DNA of 64,000 nucleotides from Streptomyces sp. NRRL F-525 (GTDB lineage Bacteria; Actinomycetota; Actinomycetes; Streptomycetales; Streptomycetaceae), in the NCBI RefSeq assembly GCF_000716605.1, contig NZ_JNXE01000006.1, forward strand, positions 1-64,000, given 5' to 3'. The notes under the pieces were generated by a model. It had not been told where the DNA came from. It ran no database searches and saw nothing but the letters and a program-made list of their open reading frames with translations. Positions within the stretch are counted from its first letter, which is position 1; each line of letters begins with the position of its first letter. Of this stretch, positions 60,024 to 64,000 are shown piece after piece. Made by a program: the position numbers and the translations under genes.

Positions 60024-61616
60024 TCAGCTGCCGACGAGCATCTGCCAGGTCTGCGGGCCGACTTGGCCGTCGACGCCGAGGCTGTGCGCGGACTGGAAGG
60101 CGCGGGCGGCGGTGTTGGTTCCGGAGCCGAAGGTGCCGTCGACGGTGAGGCCGTAGCCGAACTTGTTCAGTTCGACCTGGGCGGCGCGGACGGCGTCGCC
60201 GGTGGAGCCCGTCTGTACCTGGACGATCAGTGCGGACCAGGTCTGCGGGCCGATCTCGCCGTCCACGCTCAGCCCGTGCGCGGACTGGAAGCTCTTGGCC
60301 GCGGCGAGGGTGGCCGCCCCGAACTGGCCGTCGGCGCTGATCGACGCACCGTGGTAGCGCAGCAGGTACTGCGCGGCCAGCACGTTGTTCCCGGTGTCGC
60401 CGTCGATGACGTTCGGCCAGGGCGGCGCGACGGTGCTGCCGCCCGAGGCGCCGTTCCCGGTACCCACGAGCATCTGCCAGGTCTGCGGGCCGACTTGGCC
60501 GTCCACGCCGAGGCCGTGCGCGGACTGGAAGGCGCGGGCGGCGGTGTCGGTGCCGGAGCCGAAGTTGCCGTCGACGGTGAGGCCGTAGCCGAAGCGGTTC
60601 AACTCCACCTGGGCGGCCCGGACGGCGTCGCCGGTGGAGCCCGTCTGTACCTGGACGATCAGTGCGGACCAGGTCTGCGGGCCGATCTGGCCGTCGACGC
60701 CGAGGCCGTGCGCGGACTGGAAGCTCTTGGTCGCGGCGAGGGTGTCCGCCCCGAACTGGCCGTCGGCGGTGATCGAGGCGCCGTGGTAGCGCAGGAGGTA
60801 CTGCGCCGCCTGCACGCTGGGCCCCGTCATGCCGTCGGTGATGTTCGGCCAGGACGGCAGGATGACACCGGTACCGCCGCCGCCCGAGCCGCCCCACTGT
60901 CCGATGTCGGCGGCCATCGCCTGGTCGAGGTCCGCGTCGTGCCCGGCGACCGAGATGCCGTTCTGGACCTGACGCAACTGCGCGCGGCTGTCCCAGCTCC
61001 CGCCGGACCACGCGTACGTCTGCCAGCCCCAGGATATTTTCCCGTTGTCGAAGAGTTCCTTGATCACGTGGTAGCCGCCGTACGCACCGGTCCGGGACCG
61101 GCCGATCACCGAGGCGACGCCGTCGAAGTAGGAGTTGAGCGCGGAGTACATCGAGGACTGGAGGTCGAAGTCGACGCTGAAGTAGATCGGCCGCGTCGAC
61201 GGCATCCCGTTGGCCAGCGCCTGCCGCTCCGCCTCGGTGGCATGCCCGGCACCCTGGGAGTACGGGTCCGCGGGGACGCCGCTCTGCCAGTCCTGGAGTC
61301 CGTCGGACTCCCAGTTGGAGACGATGCCGAGATCCGCGGCGGTCAGGGCCTGAGCCTCGGACAGGGTGAGGACCTTCGGGTTCGGCAGCCAGCTGAGGTA
61401 ACGGCACACGAAGCCGTAGCCCGCCGAGGCGACCGAACCCGCGGTGAGTGACGCGTCGGAGTAGTCGATCCCGTAGCCGGTCGCCGCGGCCGCGGGGGAA
61501 GCGGCGGATGCCGACTGGGCGAATCCGATGCCGGTCGCGGTGGCCACCGCGGCGCCGCCGGCGAGGGTCAGGAGTCTGCGGCGGGACAGATGACGGCCGT
61601 TGTCAAACAGGTCCAT
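60024..61616 (-). CDS. Secreted DUF1906 glycoside-hydrolase-like protein with four peptidoglycan-binding domains
   Basis: A 530-aa exported protein. The N-terminus (HLSRRRLLTLAGG, then AAVATATGIG and SASA) looks like a twin-arginine-type signal. Residues about 47-240 are a DUF1906/Rv2525c-like TIM barrel (GYGIDYSDASL, GFVCRYLSW, RPIYFSVDFD, QTYAWSGG). Then come four PG_binding_1 domains (about 260-325, 330-392, 400-468, 470-530) arranged as two nearly identical pairs; each carries the typical VDGxxGPQTW. It should bind and perhaps cleave the cell wall. The ATG at 61616 is chosen over an upstream start. Confidence 0.9.
   Translation of the reverse strand: MDLFDNGRHLSRRRLLTLAGGAAVATATGIGFAQSASAASPAAAATGYGIDYSDASLTAGSVASAGYGFVCRYLSWLPNPKVLTLSEAQALTAADLGIVSNWESDGLQDWQSGVPADPYSQGAGHATEAERQALANGMPSTRPIYFSVDFDLQSSMYSALNSYFDGVASVIGRSRTGAYGGYHVIKELFDNGKISWGWQTYAWSGGSWDSRAQLRQVQNGISVAGHDADLDQAMAADIGQWGGSGGGGTGVILPSWPNITDGMTGPSVQAAQYLLRYHGASITADGQFGADTLAATKSFQSAHGLGVDGQIGPQTWSALIVQVQTGSTGDAVRAAQVELNRFGYGLTVDGNFGSGTDTAARAFQSAHGLGVDGQVGPQTWQMLVGTGNGASGGSTVAPPWPNVIDGDTGNNVLAAQYLLRYHGASISADGQFGAATLAAAKSFQSAHGLSVDGEIGPQTWSALIVQVQTGSTGDAVRAAQVELNKFGYGLTVDGTFGSGTNTAARAFQSAHSLGVDGQVGPQTWQMLVGS
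60034..60857. repeat. Two-copy 432-bp direct repeat inside the DUF1906 gene
   Basis: The sequence from 60034 (acgagcatctgccaggtctg) recurs from 60466 with high identity, so the period is 432 bp; copies run about 60034-60425 and 60466-60857. Each copy encodes a pair of peptidoglycan-binding domains. The frame is kept, showing a gene-internal duplication. Confidence 0.9.
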
Positions 61617-61935
61617 GACACGTTCCAATCCTTGACGTCTGAATGCGGTGAGCAACGTGGGGCCGTTGGGCGACGCGGCATGCGAGTCCTGCCGGAGCCA
61701 ACTGTCGAGTGCTTGGGCGGTGCCGGGTCGGTGCTTGGGTGGTGCCAGTCGGAAGCAGCGCTGCAGGTGATCTTTGGGCCCCGGTCCGGGTCGTGTCCAC
61801 AGCGGGTCGAGATCTGGTGGGATCGCGGGACGGCACCGGCGCTGACCTGCCGGTATCCGCAGCAGCGTGACGGTTGAGCGGGACGGTTCCGGGGCGGCCG
61901 CCGCCCAGTTGGGCGGTGTGTTGGTCCGGCTTGCC
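61617..61935. other. Gene-free stretch upstream of the DUF1906 gene
   Basis: No gene is supported here. A 16-bp direct repeat, GTGCTTGGGCGGTGCC (61709-61724) and GTGCTTGGGTGGTGCC (61731-61746), has a 22-bp period, two helical turns, and lies 93-130 bases before the DUF1906 start. It may be an activator site. Nothing else stands out. Confidence 0.55.
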
Positions 61936-62793
61936 TCAGTGCGCGGTGAGGCGGTAACAGGTGGCGGCGGTGTGCGAAGACCCCGACAGACACGCGGTCA
62001 GGGGAGTGCCGCCACGGTGGAGGCCGAGCAGCGGGGTGTACACGAAGGCGTCCAACTCGTGGGTGTCGTGCACCGCGATGCTCTGTGTCGGCTGCCCGGG
62101 TTCGGAGAGCGTGAGTCTGTCTCCGAGGCGGGTGTTCCAGACCCGGGCCCAGACGGCCCGGCACAGCGGGTTGTAGCGGACCTCGAGTCCGGCACCGCTC
62201 GGGGTCAGCCGGTGCAGCAGCGTCTGCGGTTCCACCCCGCACAGGTTCACCCCCGGATCGTGGCCGGTGCAGGCCCCGGCCACGCAGCCGACGTGGAAAC
62301 CGGACGCGCTGGGCCTGGCCGCTCCCGGTGAGGCGCCATCCGGCGTCTGGACCCGCTGCCAGGCCGTCGTCACGGCGAAGGCCACACACAGCGCCAGTAC
62401 GCAGATGACCGCCGGCGCTCCCGGACTCCACCGGCCCCGCCCGCGTCGGCGCGGTCCGGGACCGGCCTCCGCCGCGGGCTGCTGCGGGGGAGCGGTTACC
62501 GTCTCCGCCGGGGCGGTTGTCACCGGCGCCTCCCGCACGGCGCCGCGCCCGCTGGCCGCGGCCTCGGCCAGTTCCCACAGCGCCCGTATCCGGGGTGTGG
62601 GCTCGTCGGCCAGCCGGCACAGGGCGCGTACGGCGAGCCACGGCGGCAGCGCGGTGCCACCGAGGTAGCGGTGCCAGGAGGATCTGCTGTACGCGGATTT
62701 GTCGGCCAGTTCGGTGATGGACAGCGCGGCACGTCCGCGAAGTGTCCGCAGTTCGGCGGCCAGCAGGACGAACTCCGGGCGGGCCCCGCTCAT
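61936..62793 (-). CDS. Membrane-anchored XRE DNA-binding protein with external DUF2690-like domain
   Basis: A 285-aa protein. Residues about 5-60 are an XRE helix-turn-helix (LLAAELRTLRGRAALSITELADKSAYSRSSWHRYLGGTALPPW). After a proline-rich linker comes one transmembrane helix (about 126-145, GAPAVICVLALCVAFAVTTAW). The external part (about 150-285) has four or more cysteines (HVGCVAGACTGHDPGVNLCG, YNPLCRAVWAR), matching DUF2690. HTH inside and domain outside means a direct surface-to-DNA signal is possible. It overlaps the upstream gene by four bases and is a diverged paralogue of it. Confidence 0.85.
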   Translation of the reverse strand: MSGARPEFVLLAAELRTLRGRAALSITELADKSAYSRSSWHRYLGGTALPPWLAVRALCRLADEPTPRIRALWELAEAAASGRGAVREAPVTTAPAETVTAPPQQPAAEAGPGPRRRGRGRWSPGAPAVICVLALCVAFAVTTAWQRVQTPDGASPGAARPSASGFHVGCVAGACTGHDPGVNLCGVEPQTLLHRLTPSGAGLEVRYNPLCRAVWARVWNTRLGDRLTLSEPGQPTQSIAVHDTHELDAFVYTPLLGLHRGGTPLTACLSGSSHTAATCYRLTAH

Positions 62794-63572
62794 CCGCGCA
62801 GGGCGGCCCAGGTCGGCGGCCCCACCTGTCCGTCCACGTCCAGGTGGTACTTCTTCTGCGCCTGGATCACCGCGGATTCGGTCAGGGGCCCGAAGTTCCC
62901 GTCGATGCCGCCGGGGGTGATGCCGGCACGCTGGAGCAGGCACTGCAGCTCGGCCACCGCCGGTCCCGACATGTCGACGACCAGCTGCTGTGTACGCGTC
63001 GTGCTGTTCCCGGCGTACCAGCGCCCGTCCCGTCGGGCGTACGCGCAGGTGAAGGCCGTCGGCGCGGGGACCGCCGCCGTCGTCGTACCGCTGGTGTTGC
63101 GGGCCGCGGCGACCTGGCTGGGCTGTACGAGCAGCAGGACCACGGCGGCGCCCACGGCCGCCCCGCAGCCGACCAATCCCAACTGCCGCCACCCGGCGAG
63201 GTGGTGACGCGCGCTGTGCACGACGGTGTCCGGACGGTCGTCAACCGCTGCCCCGGCCTCGGTCGTCTCGGGCTCGGACGCCGAGGCCGGCTCCGAGGAG
63301 GACCCGGACCTCCGCGCGTTCACAGCCGCGTCCAGGCGCGCGAGGAGCCGTACCGGATCGGCGCCCACCACCTCCGCGAGGGCCCGTACCGCCGCGGGAG
63401 GCGGCAGCGCGCGGCCGCTCAGATAGCGCTCCCAGGAGGAGGTGCTGTACCCGGTGGCCGAGGCCAGTTCCCTGATCGACAACCCGCTGAAGTCCTTGAC
63501 CTTACGCAGGTGCGCCACCAGTGCGGCCACCGCCGGGTCGATCCCCGCAGGCAAGGCACGCCACCGCGCCAT
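62790..63572 (-). CDS. Membrane-anchored XRE DNA-binding protein with external peptidoglycan-binding domain
   Basis: A 260-aa protein. The XRE helix-turn-helix (about 14-65) reads ALVAHLRKVKDFSGLSIRELASATGYSTSSWERYLSGRALPPP, close to that of the next gene. One transmembrane helix lies at about 131-149 (LGLVGCGAAVGAAVVLLLV). The external part ends in a PG_binding_1 domain (about 203-258, AELQCLLQRAGI, GNFGPLTESAVIQAQKKYHLDVDGQVGPPTW). Such a layout could let a DNA-binding or cytoskeletal protein read wall status, reminiscent of RodZ topology. Its ATGA stop overlap couples it to the DUF2690 gene. Confidence 0.87.
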   Translation of the reverse strand: MARWRALPAGIDPAVAALVAHLRKVKDFSGLSIRELASATGYSTSSWERYLSGRALPPPAAVRALAEVVGADPVRLLARLDAAVNARRSGSSSEPASASEPETTEAGAAVDDRPDTVVHSARHHLAGWRQLGLVGCGAAVGAAVVLLLVQPSQVAAARNTSGTTTAAVPAPTAFTCAYARRDGRWYAGNSTTRTQQLVVDMSGPAVAELQCLLQRAGITPGGIDGNFGPLTESAVIQAQKKYHLDVDGQVGPPTWAALRG

Positions 63573-63900
63573 CCCGCCCCCTTTGAAGACTGCGCCCTCT
63601 TCCGGCGCGAAGCATAGCGGCTCGGATCATCCCATCCCGGACCTCTTCCGGCCTCAACTGGCCGATGTTTCCGAGGCGTTGGCCCAGCGGCACGCGCGGA
63701 GCGTTCAACGAGTTCAGGCGCATCGGTTCAGTTTCCCGCCGCTCCGCGACGTGTGGGGCCGTCAGCCGCTTGGCTGAATCGCAGGACGCGGTCCCGCCTG
63801 CCGCGAGGTAGTTTGTCCATGTTTTCCCCGGCTCCTGCCTTCAGAAATACAGGCTGTAGGGTGCTGGAAACCCTACAAACTGTAGGGGGAGGGGTGGGCA
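63573..63900. other. Control region with three TGTAGGG boxes
   Basis: No complete gene is supported in this gap. Near the + strand gene at 63901 are TGTAGGG (63855-63861), CCCTACA (63871-63877) and TGTAGGG (63881-63887). The last two form a perfect palindrome CCCTACA-AAC-TGTAGGG, ending 14 bases before the ATG, in a position to block transcription or translation. The rest presumably holds the promoter of the XRE pair. Confidence 0.6.
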
Positions 63901-64000
63901 ATGTCCGGCAGCGCGTACGCCACACTCGCCGGGACCCGACGGCTCGGACCGCCGACCGCGTCCCGCCGCTCGGAGTACCCGCTCGCCGCGGTCGCGGCGG
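63901..64000 (+). CDS. Unidentified protein, N-terminus only (cut by right edge)
   Basis: The last 100 bases read as an open frame from ATG 63901: MSGSAYATLAGTRRLGPPTA, then SRRSEYPLAAVAA. It follows a good ribosome binding site (gtagggggaggggtgggca), and three TGTAGGG boxes precede it. Thirty-three residues are too few to name a family. A real gene is likely because of the ribosome binding site and the operator-like palindrome. Confidence 0.5.
   Translation, partial: MSGSAYATLAGTRRLGPPTASRRSEYPLAAVAA

Overview
The window is high-GC actinobacterial DNA and reads as a Streptomyces chromosome segment. The evidence is very GC-rich third codon positions, many GTG and some TTG starts, a mycothiol-dependent formaldehyde dehydrogenase, F420-type oxidoreductases, many regulator families (ECF sigma, TetR, ROK, GntR, RpiR, BlaI, XRE) and several secreted or wall-binding proteins. 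About 63 protein genes are supported, two of them cut by the window edges. No tRNA, rRNA, CRISPR array, transposase or prophage genes were seen. All functional calls come from reading motifs and were not checked by database search.

Layout. 1-6014: edge-cut cytochrome oxidase subunit I, an ECF sigma factor with a membrane partner, folD behind a ZTP-type riboswitch, a SnoaL-like protein, a small secreted protein and an ABC exporter. 6173-14261: formaldehyde detoxification pair (mycothiol-dependent dehydrogenase plus MBL hydrolase), two SDR enzymes, a PLP decarboxylase, an MHS-type transporter and an L,D-transpeptidase. 14294-20178: sugar import and oxidation operon (two permeases, binding protein, Gfo/Idh/MocA enzyme) divergent from a ROK regulator. 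20290-37000: mostly single genes, including an anchored S1 protease, a DJ-1/PfpI protein, an F420-type enzyme, a 928-aa secreted hydrolase, a zinc-ribbon/OB protein with a TetR regulator sharing an operator, a DeoR/LacI hybrid regulator with an ATP-grasp-like gene, an RpiR regulator, a GT39-like membrane enzyme and a PAP2-type phosphatase.

37092-47259: second carbohydrate locus. A BadF-type kinase and a ROK regulator diverge around a palindrome. A lipoprotein, two permeases and two signal-less toroid-type enzymes follow in one run, suggesting that oligosaccharides are imported whole and degraded in the cytoplasm. A P-loop kinase gene abuts the end of the run.

47374-59515: a SnoaL-like protein; a TetR regulator divergent from an LLM flavin/F420 enzyme with a paired operator; and a single 544-aa polypeptide joining a gamma-butyrobetaine-hydroxylase-type Fe/2-oxoglutarate oxygenase to a PhnZ/TmpB-type HD oxygenase, next to a GntR/UTRA regulator. 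The last is the most striking item and looks like a one-protein organophosphonate degradation pathway (TmpA-TmpB-like). After several small regulators comes a tightly overlapping operon of MFS transporter, signal-less NMT1/THI5-fold protein, ornithine cyclodeaminase-like protein and Asp/Glu/hydantoin racemase, with a GntR/FCD regulator and a palindromic operator between them.

59594-64000: a possible orphan immunity protein, a secreted DUF1906 protein with four peptidoglycan-binding domains created by an internal duplication, and an overlapping pair of membrane-anchored XRE DNA-binding proteins, one with an extracellular peptidoglycan-binding domain. The window ends in an unidentified gene behind three TGTAGGG boxes.
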